Source of the DNA: Subdoligranulum variabile
Lineage (GTDB): Bacteria; Bacillota; Clostridia; Oscillospirales; Ruminococcaceae
DNA length: 64,000 nucleotides
NCBI RefSeq assembly: GCF_025152575.1
Contig: NZ_CP102293.1
Location: 186,001-250,000 of the forward strand
Direction: 5' to 3'
Made by a program: the position numbers and the translations under genes. Of this stretch, positions 6,764 through 15,593 are shown piece by piece; the stretch's first letter is position 1, and every line of letters begins with the position of its first letter. The notes below the pieces were generated by a model. That model ran no database searches. It was not told the DNA's origin and was given only the letters and a program-made list of their open reading frames with translations.

Positions 6764-8743
6764 ATGGCAAAAAAACAACAGGAATACGGCAATGACAGCA
6801 TCCGACAGTTGAAAGGTGCCGACCGTGTGCGCAAGCGCCCGGCCGTCATCTTTGGTTCTGACGGTGTGGAAGGCTGTGCCCATTCCATCTTTGAAATCAT
6901 TTCCAACTCCATCGACGAAGCTCGCGACGGCTACGGCAACCGCATCAATGTGACGCTGTTTCCTGATCACGTGGTCGAAGTCGAAGATTTCGGCCGCGGC
7001 ATTCCGGTGGATTACAACAAGGCCGAGCAGCGCTGGAACTGGGATCTGGTCTTTTGTGAGCTGTATGCCGGCGGCAAATACGCCGAAGGCGGCGGCAACT
7101 ATGATTTCAGCCTGGGCCTCAACGGTCTAGGCCTTTGCGCCACCCAGTATGCCAGCGAATGGATGACGGCAGACATCTACCGTGACGGTTTCCATTATCA
7201 CCTGGATTTCCAAAAAGGCGAAAATGTAGGCGGTCTGCAGAAAGAAGAATACAAGGGTCGCCGTACCGGTTCCGTCATCCGCTGGAAGCCGGACACAGAG
7301 GTATTTACCGATATTGCCGTCCCCCCCGAGACGTTCCAGGATATGCTGCGTCGTCAGGCAGTGGTCAACGACGGCGTTACGCTGGTTTTCACCGACAAAT
7401 CCGGCAAGGACACCCAGAAATACGAATACCTGTATGAGCACGGTATCGCCGACTACGCCAATGAAATCGTGGGCGACGAGGCGCTGACCCCGGTACATTT
7501 CTGTTCCGGTGCCGCCGTAGGCCGCGATCGCGCCGACCAGCCCGATTATCAGGTCAGGATGAATGTGGCGTTTGCCTTCTCCAACACGGTGCAGACTCTG
7601 GAATACTACCACAACTCCAGCTGGCTGGAACACGGTGGCAGCCCTGACCGCGCGGTGCGCAGTGCTTTCGTCAGCCAGATCAACGCCTGGCTCAAGAGCA
7701 AAGGGCTCTACAAAAAGAACGAAAGCGCCATCACCTTCTCCGATGTGCAGGACTGCCTGGTGCTGGTTTCTTCCAGCTTTTCCACCCGTACCAGCTATGA
7801 GAACCAGACCAAAAAGGCCATCACCAACAAGTTTGTGGCCCAGGCCATGACCGAATTCCTCAAACATCAGCTGGAAGTCTATTTCATCGAGCATCCCGAT
7901 GAGGCGGAAAAAGCCTGCAAGCAGGTACTGATCAACAAGCAGAGCCGGGAACACGCGGAAAAGGCCCGCATCACCATCAAAAAGACGATGACCCAGCAGA
8001 TGGATCTGGCCAACCGGGTGCAGAAGTTTGTGGACTGCCGTACCAAGGACGCCTCCCGTCGGGAGCTCTACATCGTGGAGGGTGACTCGGCCATGGGCGC
8101 CGTCAAACAGAGCCGGGATTCCGAGTTCCAGGCCATCATGCCCATCCGCGGAAAAATCCTCAACTGCCTGAAAGCGGATTACGCCCGTATCTTCAAATCC
8201 GACATCATCACCGACCTGATCCGGGTCATGGGCTGCGGCGTGGAACTGGGCGGCAGTCACAACAAAGATCTGGCCAGCTTCAATCTGGACAACTTGCGAT
8301 TCAACAAAGTTGTCATCTGTACCGATGCTGACGTGGACGGTTACCAGATCCGCACCCTGGTCCTGACCATGTTGTATCGACTGACGCCCACCCTCATCAA
8401 CAAGGGATACGTCTATATTGCGGAGTCCCCGCTATATGAAATCAATACCAAAAACAAGACCTATTTTGCCTACACCGAGCCGGAAAAGGCCGATATTCTT
8501 CGTCGCATCGAAGGCGAGAAATACACAATCCAGCGCTCCAAAGGTCTGGGCGAGAACGATCCCGAAATGATGTGGCTGACCACCATGAGTCCTGAAAGCC
8601 GCCGCCTGATCAAGGTACTGCCTACCGACGCGGAACGCACCGCTCAGGTGTTCGATCTGCTGCTGGGTGACAACCTCCAGGGCCGCAAGGAGCACATTGC
8701 CGAACACGGCGCCGAATATCTGGACGACCTGGATGTAAGCTGA
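6764..8743 (+). CDS. parE: Type IIA DNA topoisomerase subunit B (ParE/GyrB-like)
   Basis: A 659-aa protein from the ATG at 6764, after GGGGGA. Order of domains: GHKL ATPase (ISNSIDEARDGYG, then VEDFGRGIPV and the GLNGLGL lid), transducer, and a TOPRIM domain with EGDSAMG (Glu439) and TDADVDG (Asp521/523/525), ending in ERTAQVFDLLLGDN. It supplies ATP-driven strand passage to the A subunit 14 nt downstream. Two normally invariant positions differ: the ATP-loop DNGRG is DFGRG, and the TOPRIM EGDSAGG is EGDSAMG. The pair is therefore a divergent paralogue rather than the housekeeping gyrase. Topoisomerase IV is the likelier role, but a second gyrase cannot be excluded. Confidence 0.87.
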   Translation: MAKKQQEYGNDSIRQLKGADRVRKRPAVIFGSDGVEGCAHSIFEIISNSIDEARDGYGNRINVTLFPDHVVEVEDFGRGIPVDYNKAEQRWNWDLVFCELYAGGKYAEGGGNYDFSLGLNGLGLCATQYASEWMTADIYRDGFHYHLDFQKGENVGGLQKEEYKGRRTGSVIRWKPDTEVFTDIAVPPETFQDMLRRQAVVNDGVTLVFTDKSGKDTQKYEYLYEHGIADYANEIVGDEALTPVHFCSGAAVGRDRADQPDYQVRMNVAFAFSNTVQTLEYYHNSSWLEHGGSPDRAVRSAFVSQINAWLKSKGLYKKNESAITFSDVQDCLVLVSSSFSTRTSYENQTKKAITNKFVAQAMTEFLKHQLEVYFIEHPDEAEKACKQVLINKQSREHAEKARITIKKTMTQQMDLANRVQKFVDCRTKDASRRELYIVEGDSAMGAVKQSRDSEFQAIMPIRGKILNCLKADYARIFKSDIITDLIRVMGCGVELGGSHNKDLASFNLDNLRFNKVVICTDADVDGYQIRTLVLTMLYRLTPTLINKGYVYIAESPLYEINTKNKTYFAYTEPEKADILRRIEGEKYTIQRSKGLGENDPEMMWLTTMSPESRRLIKVLPTDAERTAQVFDLLLGDNLQGRKEHIAEHGAEYLDDLDVS

Positions 8744-8756
8744 GACGAGGAAAACT

Positions 8757-11000
8757 ATGGCAAAAAAACGCGAAAAGAAAACTGCACCGGCGCGCCCGCA
8801 GCTTGGTGACAACGTCGAGATTCTCTCGGCCGGTGAAATTATCGAAACCCCCATCACCGAAACCCTGGAAACCAACTATATGCCCTATGCGATGAGCGTT
8901 ATTGTCTCCCGCGCCCTGCCCGAGATTGACGGTTTCAAACCTGCACATCGCAAACTGCTTTATACCATGTATGAGATGGGGCTGCTGAAAGGCGCCCGCA
9001 CCAAGAGTGCCAACATCGTGGGCAGCACCATGCACCTGAACCCGCACGGCGATGCCGCTATCTACGACACGATGGTGCGCATGGGCCGATCCAACGAAAG
9101 CCTGCTGGTACCCTTTGTAGATTCCAAGGGTAACTTCGGCAAGGCCTACAGCCGCGACATGGCCTATGCTGCCGCCCGTTACACCGAGGCGAAACTGGAA
9201 CCGGTCTGCGAAGAGTTGTTCCGAGACATTGACAAGGATACCGTGGATTTCGTTCCCAACTACGACGGCACTACTACCGAGCCTACTCTGCTGCCGGTCA
9301 CTTTCCCTACCATTCTGGCAAACAACACGCTGGGCATTGCCGTCGGCATGGCCTCCAACATCTGCTCCTTCAATCTGGAAGAACTGTGCAATGCCACCAT
9401 TGCCCTGATGAAGGATGCAAAAGCGGATCTGAAGGAAATCATCCCCGCCCCTGATTTTGTGGGCGGCGGCACGATTCTGTATGATGCCGCCGAGATGAAA
9501 AACGTGCTGGAAAACGGGCGAGGCAGCGTGCGGGTCCGCGCTCAGTGGAGCTACGACAAGACCAACAACTGCATCGATGTGACCCACATTCCGCCCACCA
9601 CCACGGTGGAAGCGATCATGGACAAGATCACCGAGCTGGTCAAGCTTGGCAAGATCCGCGAAATCAGCGACATGCGCGACGAGACCGACTTGAACGGTCT
9701 GAAACTGACCATCGATCTCAAACGCGGGCAGGACCCCGACAAGCTGATGGCCCGTCTGTTCAAGGCCACTCCGCTGGAGGACAGTTTTGCCTGCAACTTC
9801 AACGTTCTGATTGCCGGCCAGCCCAAGGTGCTAGGCGTGCGGGACATTCTGCTGGAATGGATCGCCTTCCGTGCCGAATGTGTGCGCCGTCGCACCTATT
9901 ACGATCTGCAGGGCAAACAGAAGCGCCTGCATCTGCTGCAGGGTCTGAAAGCGATCTTGCTGGATATCGACAAGGCCATTGAGATTGTGCGCAACACCGC
10001 CGAAGAAGCGGAGGTCGTTCCCAACCTGATGATTGGGTTCGGCATTGATGAGGTCCAGGCCGAATATGTGGCCGAGATCAAGCTGCGCCATCTGAACCGG
10101 GAATACATCCTCAAGCGCACGGCCGAAATCGAAGAGCTGGAGTCCGCCATCGAGGACCTGCAGGATGTGCTGAAACGTCCGGCCCGCATCAACAAGATCA
10201 TCATGAACGAGCTGTCCGACGTGGCCAAAAAGTACGGAAAACCACGCCGCTGCGAAATCCTTTATGAGGTTCCCGCCAGTGAGGCAGAAGAGCCGGAGCA
10301 GCAGATTCCCGACTATCCGGTGCATCTGTTCTTTACACGGGACGGCTACTTCAAGAAGATCACGCCCCAGAGTCTGCGCATGAGCGGCGAGCAGAAGCTG
10401 AAGGACGGCGACGAAGTGCTGTTTACCTGCGAGAGCACCAACAGTGTGGAACTGCTCTTTTTCACCAACCATCATCAGGTGTACAAATCCCACGCCTATG
10501 ACTTTGCCGACAGCAAAGCCAGTGTGCTGGGCGACTATGTGGCCTCCTCTCTGGGAATGGAAGAGGGCGAGGTTCCCTTGTACATGGTGGTCACACCGGA
10601 CTACAAAGGTTGGATGCTCTTCTTCTTCCAGAACGGCAAATGCGCCAAGGTACCGCTGAGCAGCTACGAGACCAAGCAGAACCGCCGCAAGCTTCTGAAA
10701 GCCTACAGCGACAAGGCTGAACTGGCCTGCATGCGGTATCTTCCGGAAGAGACTGAGCTAGCTATCTTCACCAGCAACAACCGTTTGCTGCTGGCGGGCA
10801 GCGCACTGATTCCCGAGAAGTCCACCCGTGACACCGCCGGTGTCAACGTTGTGTCCCTCAAGAAAAACGCCCGCATTGCCCGGGTCACCCTTTCCGAAGG
10901 GCTGGAGCTGGCCGAGGCCCATCGCTACCGTGTGCGCACCCTGCCCGCTGCCGGTGCCATTCTGCGTGCCGACGACAGTGTCGAGCAGCTGACGCTGTAA
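8757..11000 (+). CDS. parC: Type IIA DNA topoisomerase subunit A (ParC/GyrA-like)
   Basis: A 747-aa partner of the preceding gene. The N-terminal winged-helix/tower part has YMPYAMSVIVSRALPEIDGF, then PHGDAAIYDTMVRMG and AAARYTEAKL, in which Tyr142 is the DNA-cleaving residue. A coiled coil follows (about 380-480), and the C-terminal third carries weak beta-pinwheel blades. The Ser that binds quinolones in many GyrA/ParC proteins is Ala100 here (GDAAIYD). It makes and rejoins the double-strand break during decatenation or relaxation. Same operon as the B subunit; a strong terminator follows. Confidence 0.88.
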   Translation: MAKKREKKTAPARPQLGDNVEILSAGEIIETPITETLETNYMPYAMSVIVSRALPEIDGFKPAHRKLLYTMYEMGLLKGARTKSANIVGSTMHLNPHGDAAIYDTMVRMGRSNESLLVPFVDSKGNFGKAYSRDMAYAAARYTEAKLEPVCEELFRDIDKDTVDFVPNYDGTTTEPTLLPVTFPTILANNTLGIAVGMASNICSFNLEELCNATIALMKDAKADLKEIIPAPDFVGGGTILYDAAEMKNVLENGRGSVRVRAQWSYDKTNNCIDVTHIPPTTTVEAIMDKITELVKLGKIREISDMRDETDLNGLKLTIDLKRGQDPDKLMARLFKATPLEDSFACNFNVLIAGQPKVLGVRDILLEWIAFRAECVRRRTYYDLQGKQKRLHLLQGLKAILLDIDKAIEIVRNTAEEAEVVPNLMIGFGIDEVQAEYVAEIKLRHLNREYILKRTAEIEELESAIEDLQDVLKRPARINKIIMNELSDVAKKYGKPRRCEILYEVPASEAEEPEQQIPDYPVHLFFTRDGYFKKITPQSLRMSGEQKLKDGDEVLFTCESTNSVELLFFTNHHQVYKSHAYDFADSKASVLGDYVASSLGMEEGEVPLYMVVTPDYKGWMLFFFQNGKCAKVPLSSYETKQNRRKLLKAYSDKAELACMRYLPEETELAIFTSNNRLLLAGSALIPEKSTRDTAGVNVVSLKKNARIARVTLSEGLELAEAHRYRVRTLPAAGAILRADDSVEQLTL

Positions 11001-11018
11001 TCTTTTATCGTCATACAA

Positions 11019-11066
11019 AAAGCCCTCGCAGGCTCAGGTTTTCACCTGACACCCGCGAGGGCTTCT
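11019..11066. terminator. Bidirectional terminator between parC-like gene and phosphoglucomutase
   Basis: AAGCCCTCGC (11020-11029) pairs with GCGAGGGCTT (11055-11064), with an inner stem TCAGGT/ACCTGA. A T-rich tract lies on both sides, so it serves the converging genes. Confidence 0.85.
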
Positions 11067-11097
11067 TTATTTGCGTTGTTGCATTGGGCAAAAACAA

Positions 11098-12780
11098 TCA
11101 GGCCAGCAGCGGTTTGCAGGCAGCCGCCAGTTTGTCTTTCTGGGCCTGGGCCTCGGCCAGATCCTTGCCCTTGGTGGTGAAGTAGGTCTTGATCTTGGGC
11201 TCCGTGCCGGAAGGACGAACCACCACGGTGGCGCCGCTTTCCAGGGTATAGATCAGGACGTTGGCGGCGGGCAGCCCCGTCTCCTCAGAATTCTTATAGT
11301 CCACGACCTTGACCACCTTGTCACCGTCAAAGTCCTTCGGCGGGTTGGCGCGCAGATTGGCCATGATTTCAGCCATCTTGTCCATGCCAGACAGACCCGG
11401 GAACTCGAAGCTGTCCACCTTGTTCAGGTAACGGCCATACTCGCTGTAGATACGCTCCAGCTCTTCCTTGATGGAGCTGCCCTTGGCCCGATAGTAGGCA
11501 GCCATCTCGCAGATCAGCATAGATCCGATGATGGCATCCTTGTCGCGTACGTAGGGTCCGGCCAGGTAGCCGTAGCTTTCCTCAAAGCCAAAGATAAAGC
11601 GATCCACTTCGCCCGCCGCTTCCAGCTTGGCGATCTGGTCACCGATCCACTTGAAGCCGGTGAGCACGTTACGGCATTCCACACCGTAATGCTCTGCCAC
11701 TTTGTCGGCCAGCGGGGTGGAAACGATGGACTTGCACATAACTGCATTCTTGGGCATAGTCCCCTGCTCAATACGGCCGGCGCAGATGTAATCCAGCAGC
11801 AGTACGCCTACCTCATTGCCCGAGAGAAGCTCATAGCTGCCATCCTTGCACTTTACCGCGATGCCAACACGGTCAGCATCGGGGTCGGTAGCCAGCATCA
11901 AGTCGGCGCCGGACTTTTCCGCAAGTTCCAATCCCAGACGCAGCGCCTCGAAAATTTCGGGGTTGGGATACGGGCAGGTCGGGAAGTTGCCGTCCGGATC
12001 CTTCTGCTCCGGCACAATGGTGATATCGGTAATGCCGATGTCCTTCAGCACATGGGTGACAGGCACCAGACCGGAGCCGTTCAGCGGGCTGTAGACCAGT
12101 TTCAGACCGGCCGTCTTGCAGATGCCGGGGCGGATGGAGCGAGCTTCAATAGCCTCATACAGCGCATTGATGCAGTCGTCGCCCACATATTCGATCAGCC
12201 CCTGTGCCATGCCGTCTTCAAAGGAGATCAGCTTGGCACCGGTCAGGATGTCAGTCTTCTGGATTTCGGCATAGACAATGTCTGCCGCCTCATCGGTCAT
12301 CTGGCAGCCATCCGGACCATAGGCCTTATAACCATTGTACTTGGCAGGGTTATGGCTGGCAGTCACCATGATACCGGCGTTGCACTTGTAATACCGGGTG
12401 GCGAAGGAAAGGGCAGGCACCGGCATCAGCGCCTTATAAATACGGACCTTGATGCCATTGGCAGCCAGCACCTGGGCTGCGGTACGGGCAAACAGATCAC
12501 TCTTGATGCGGCTGTCATAGCTGATAGCGACCGTCTGGGTACCGCCCTGGGTCTTGACCCAGTTGGCCAGACCCTGGGTTGCCTGACGAACAACATAAAT
12601 ATTCATACGGTTGGTGCCGGCGCCGATCACACCTCGCAGACCGGCCGTACCGAACTTGAGGGCTATAGCGAACCGATCCTGAATCGCTGCGTCGTCCCCC
12701 TTCACGCTTTCCAGTTCGGGTTTCAGGTCGGGGTCGTCGAGATCGGCAGCCAACCAACGCTCATACATATCCTGATACAT
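11098..12780 (-). CDS. pgcA: Phosphoglucomutase / phosphomannomutase (alpha-D-phosphohexomutase)
   Basis: A 560-aa protein from the ATG at 12780, directly downstream of a consensus promoter. It interconverts glucose-1- and glucose-6-phosphate (or the mannose pair). Seen motifs: FGTAGLRGVIGAGTNRMN at the start, the phosphoserine loop VTASHNPAKYNGYK, the Mg2+ loop DPDADRVGIAV, the sugar loop FGFEESYGY and the phosphate-binding RPSGTEPKIK near the C-terminus. Length and motif order match the long Firmicute PgcA form. It probably feeds UDP-glucose or galactose metabolism, fitting the galK gene elsewhere in the window. Confidence 0.93.
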   Translation of the reverse strand: MYQDMYERWLAADLDDPDLKPELESVKGDDAAIQDRFAIALKFGTAGLRGVIGAGTNRMNIYVVRQATQGLANWVKTQGGTQTVAISYDSRIKSDLFARTAAQVLAANGIKVRIYKALMPVPALSFATRYYKCNAGIMVTASHNPAKYNGYKAYGPDGCQMTDEAADIVYAEIQKTDILTGAKLISFEDGMAQGLIEYVGDDCINALYEAIEARSIRPGICKTAGLKLVYSPLNGSGLVPVTHVLKDIGITDITIVPEQKDPDGNFPTCPYPNPEIFEALRLGLELAEKSGADLMLATDPDADRVGIAVKCKDGSYELLSGNEVGVLLLDYICAGRIEQGTMPKNAVMCKSIVSTPLADKVAEHYGVECRNVLTGFKWIGDQIAKLEAAGEVDRFIFGFEESYGYLAGPYVRDKDAIIGSMLICEMAAYYRAKGSSIKEELERIYSEYGRYLNKVDSFEFPGLSGMDKMAEIMANLRANPPKDFDGDKVVKVVDYKNSEETGLPAANVLIYTLESGATVVVRPSGTEPKIKTYFTTKGKDLAEAQAQKDKLAAACKPLLA

Positions 12781-12826
12781 AAGTATACACCTACACTTTC
12801 CATATAAATGCAGTAAGCATATACTA

Positions 12827-12855
12827 AATATACCAACTCCTGCCAGTGCTGTCAA
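12827..12855 (-). promoter_or_regulatory. Phosphoglucomutase promoter
   Basis: On the minus strand, TTGACA (12850-12855), 17 nt, TATATT (12827-12832), which is close to the housekeeping consensus. Confidence 0.8.
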
Positions 12856-12896
12856 TGAATTTTTAGTCAAAATAGCCTGTCTCCCCGCCCGCCTGC

Positions 12897-12925
12897 TTGT
12901 GAAACCGCCCAAATAGGGTTATACT
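12897..12925 (+). promoter_or_regulatory. comM promoter
   Basis: TTGTGA (12897-12902), 17 nt, TATACT (12920-12925), 33 nt before the comM start. Confidence 0.7.
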
Positions 12926-12957
12926 GGTCGTAGAATGTCGAAGTGGGAGGGCCGTGT

Positions 12958-14487
12958 ATGTATGCAAAGGTGACAAGTCTTGGCGTCACAGGGTTGGCCG
13001 GATACCTGGTTCAGGTAGAGGCGGATCTGTCCGGTGGCCTGCCGCAGTTCAATCTTGTGGATCTGCCGGATTCCGCTGTCAAGGAAAGCAGCGAGCGTGT
13101 GCGCAGTGCCGTCAAGAATCTGCACTATCCATGGCCGCCCAGCCGCATCACCATCAATCTGGCTCCTGCAGATGTACGGAAAACAGGCCCCGTGTACGAT
13201 CTTCCGGTTTTTATTGGCATTCTGGCCGCGCAAGGCAAGCTGCCTGCCCCCGGCCCCGAGCGCGCCTTTCTGGGAGAGTTAGGCCTGGATGGAACGCTGC
13301 GTCCCGTCACCGGCGTACTTCCCATGGCTCTGGCAGCTGTTCAGCAGGGGATCAAAGAGCTGTACCTGCCCGCCGAGAATGCCGCTGAGGCCGCCGTCGC
13401 GGAGGGGCTCACCGTCTACCCTGCCCGCAATGCACAGGAAGTCGTATTGCATCTGTGCGGCACCGAGCTTCTTGCCGCTGCCAAACCCGACGGATACGAT
13501 GAAAACGGCGTCTGGCTGGGGCCGGACATGGCCGATGTGCGTGGCCAGAGTGAAGCGCGCCGCGCATTAGAGATTGCTGCCGCCGGCGGCCACAATCTGC
13601 TGTTGGTGGGGCCGCCCGGCACCGGCAAAAGCATGCTGGCCAAACGTCTGCCCGGCATCCTCCCGCCGCTCACCTACGAGGAAGCCCTGGAAACCAGCGC
13701 CATCTACTCGGTGGCAGGTCTGCTGCGAGGCAGAGACGGTCTGATCAAAGAGCGGCCATTCCGCAGTCCGCATCACAGTGTCAGCGCCACCGCCATTGTG
13801 GGAGGCGGCACCGTTCCCCGCCCCGGCGAAGTAAGCCTTGCCCACAACGGGGTGCTGTTCCTGGATGAACTGCCGGAATTTTCCCGCGACACACTGGAGG
13901 TCCTGCGTCAACCTTTGGAGGACGGCCAGGTTACTGTCAGCCGTGTTCACGGCACCGCCTCCTATCCCTGCAAATTCATGCTGGTAGCTGCCATGAATCC
14001 CTGCAAATGCGGTTATCTGGGCCACCCGACCCGGGAGTGCACCTGTACCCCCAGTGCCATCGAGCAGTATCGCCGCCGCATTTCCGGACCGCTGCTTGAC
14101 CGCATCGACCTCCATGTGGAAGCACTCCCGGTAGAATATGAGGAACTGGCCGCCGAGCAGGGCGGTGAGTCCAGCGCCGCTGTGCGTGGCCGGGTGATTG
14201 CCGCCCGCGCCTTACAACAGGAACGCTACCGGCATTTGCCCGGTGTGCGCTGCAATGCTCAGCTGCCCGGCAGTGCACTGCGCCGGTACTGCCGTATGAC
14301 CTCCGCCGCCGAAAAGATTCTGCGCGGCGCATTTGAACGGCTGGGATACAGTGCCCGTGCCTATGACCGGATCTTGCGGGTAGCCCGCACAGCCGCTGAT
14401 CTGGACGGCAGCGAGATGTTGGATACCGCACATCTTTCGGAGGCATTGCAGTATCGCAGCCTCGACCGCAAATTCAATATCCGATAG
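12958..14487 (+). CDS. comM: YifB/ComM-family Mg-chelatase-like AAA+ ATPase
   Basis: A 509-aa protein from the ATG at 12958, with GGGAGGG 6 nt upstream; the in-frame GTG at 12943 lacks this. The N-terminal ChlI-like domain has the GLPQFNLVDLPDSAVKE signature. The AAA+ core has Walker A GPPGTGKS, Walker B LFLDELPEF and a sensor region AAMNPCKCGYLGH with a CxC...C Cys set. The C-terminal helical domain (DRILRVARTAADLDGS) closes the protein. In transformable bacteria ComM is a helicase that extends integrated heteroduplex DNA; here the same role is inferred. Monocistronic, between two terminators. Confidence 0.93.
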   Translation: MYAKVTSLGVTGLAGYLVQVEADLSGGLPQFNLVDLPDSAVKESSERVRSAVKNLHYPWPPSRITINLAPADVRKTGPVYDLPVFIGILAAQGKLPAPGPERAFLGELGLDGTLRPVTGVLPMALAAVQQGIKELYLPAENAAEAAVAEGLTVYPARNAQEVVLHLCGTELLAAAKPDGYDENGVWLGPDMADVRGQSEARRALEIAAAGGHNLLLVGPPGTGKSMLAKRLPGILPPLTYEEALETSAIYSVAGLLRGRDGLIKERPFRSPHHSVSATAIVGGGTVPRPGEVSLAHNGVLFLDELPEFSRDTLEVLRQPLEDGQVTVSRVHGTASYPCKFMLVAAMNPCKCGYLGHPTRECTCTPSAIEQYRRRISGPLLDRIDLHVEALPVEYEELAAEQGGESSAAVRGRVIAARALQQERYRHLPGVRCNAQLPGSALRRYCRMTSAAEKILRGAFERLGYSARAYDRILRVARTAADLDGSEMLDTAHLSEALQYRSLDRKFNIR

Positions 14488-14490
14488 CGA

Positions 14491-14527
14491 ACACCCCCGC
14501 AAGTCGATAGGCTTGCGGGGGTGTTTT
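14491..14527. terminator. Bidirectional terminator between comM and glycosyltransferase
   Basis: ACACCCCCGCAAG (14491-14503) pairs perfectly with CTTGCGGGGGTGT (14512-14524), followed by T's on the plus side. Confidence 0.85.
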
Positions 14528-15585
14528 CAGGATTCTTTTCGGAGAATTTCCAGCAGGTCTTGGGCACTCTTGCGCCAGCTGTAGCGGGCCAGCAGCACGG
14601 CTGCATCCTGCTTGGGCGGCGTGACGTCATCCACATAACCGCGGTTGGTTTTCAGGTCGATGTAACCGGCACAATCTCCGTATATTTCCCGCATGCAGGG
14701 CGTGTCGCTGACGTAAATGCGCGGCGCACCGCAGGCCACCGCTTCCAAAGGCGGAATGCCGAATCCCTCGTACAACGTCGGAAAAAGAAACGCCTTGCAG
14801 TGGTGCATCAGCGCCTTGGCTTCCCCATCCGACACATAGCCCAGGTAGACCACATTCGGCAGATCAGCCAACCCCAGCCGCTTTGCTTCCGTTTCCAGGC
14901 TGCCGCCCCCTGCGATGGCAAAAACAGCATCCGGTTTATTGCGGGCCGCCCGCAGCACCCAGGGAAAATTCTTGTTCTTGAGCAGATTGGCCATGCTGAA
15001 ATAGTATTCGCCGCGGCGCAGCTTCGGATGTTTGGCAAAGATACCATCCTCCGGGGCAATGCGCTGCATCTGCTGCCAGGCATTGTAAACAACGGAAATC
15101 CGCTCCGGGTTCACCCCATAGTAGCGGGTGATTTCACTTTTGGAAAATTCCGAAACCGTAATGATATGCTGGGCTACCCGGGCGATGCGGCGATACTGAA
15201 AGCGATGCCAGGCAGCACTCAGCCGCCCGCGCAGATCTGTGTAAAAATCCGGTCGTGCCCGGTAGCAGACATCGTGCACCACAGCGATTCCCCGGAATCC
15301 GAACACCGGAATCACATTGCAGGTAGCCAGCCCTTTTGCCCCGCGCTGTTTGAGATACGCCGGATAATCCCTCTGCTGCCATGCCATTCCTTGGCGGGTG
15401 CCGAAAGTAACCGTTTTGATGTTTTCATAGACGGGCGCCCGCACTCCGGGCGGCGTAACGACCTCGACCATACCGGCCGGCGCCACGGCGTCCAGCGCCG
15501 AAAGCAGCTCGATAGAATAGCGCTGAATGCCCGAAATACGCTGACCGAAGAAAGAGCCATCCACGGCCCATACTGCTTGTTCCAT
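14527..15585 (-). CDS. Glycosyltransferase family 4 (GT-B fold)
   Basis: A 352-aa protein from the ATG at 15585, with GGAG upstream; longer in-frame starts are unsupported. The N-terminus has WAVDGSFFGQRISGIQRYSIEL, a glycine-rich acceptor-side start. The C-terminal half has the donor-site elements of GT4 retaining enzymes: YFSMANLLKNKNFPWVLRAA, VVYLGYVSDGEAKALMHHC, and the EGFGIPPLEAVACGAP motif with the EX7E glutamates. It likely transfers a nucleotide-activated sugar in cell-surface glycan assembly. The gene follows the GH3 lipoprotein gene by 8 nt. Donor and acceptor are unknown. Confidence 0.85.
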   Translation of the reverse strand: MEQAVWAVDGSFFGQRISGIQRYSIELLSALDAVAPAGMVEVVTPPGVRAPVYENIKTVTFGTRQGMAWQQRDYPAYLKQRGAKGLATCNVIPVFGFRGIAVVHDVCYRARPDFYTDLRGRLSAAWHRFQYRRIARVAQHIITVSEFSKSEITRYYGVNPERISVVYNAWQQMQRIAPEDGIFAKHPKLRRGEYYFSMANLLKNKNFPWVLRAARNKPDAVFAIAGGGSLETEAKRLGLADLPNVVYLGYVSDGEAKALMHHCKAFLFPTLYEGFGIPPLEAVACGAPRIYVSDTPCMREIYGDCAGYIDLKTNRGYVDDVTPPKQDAAVLLARYSWRKSAQDLLEILRKES

Positions 15586-15593
15586 ATCTTCTC

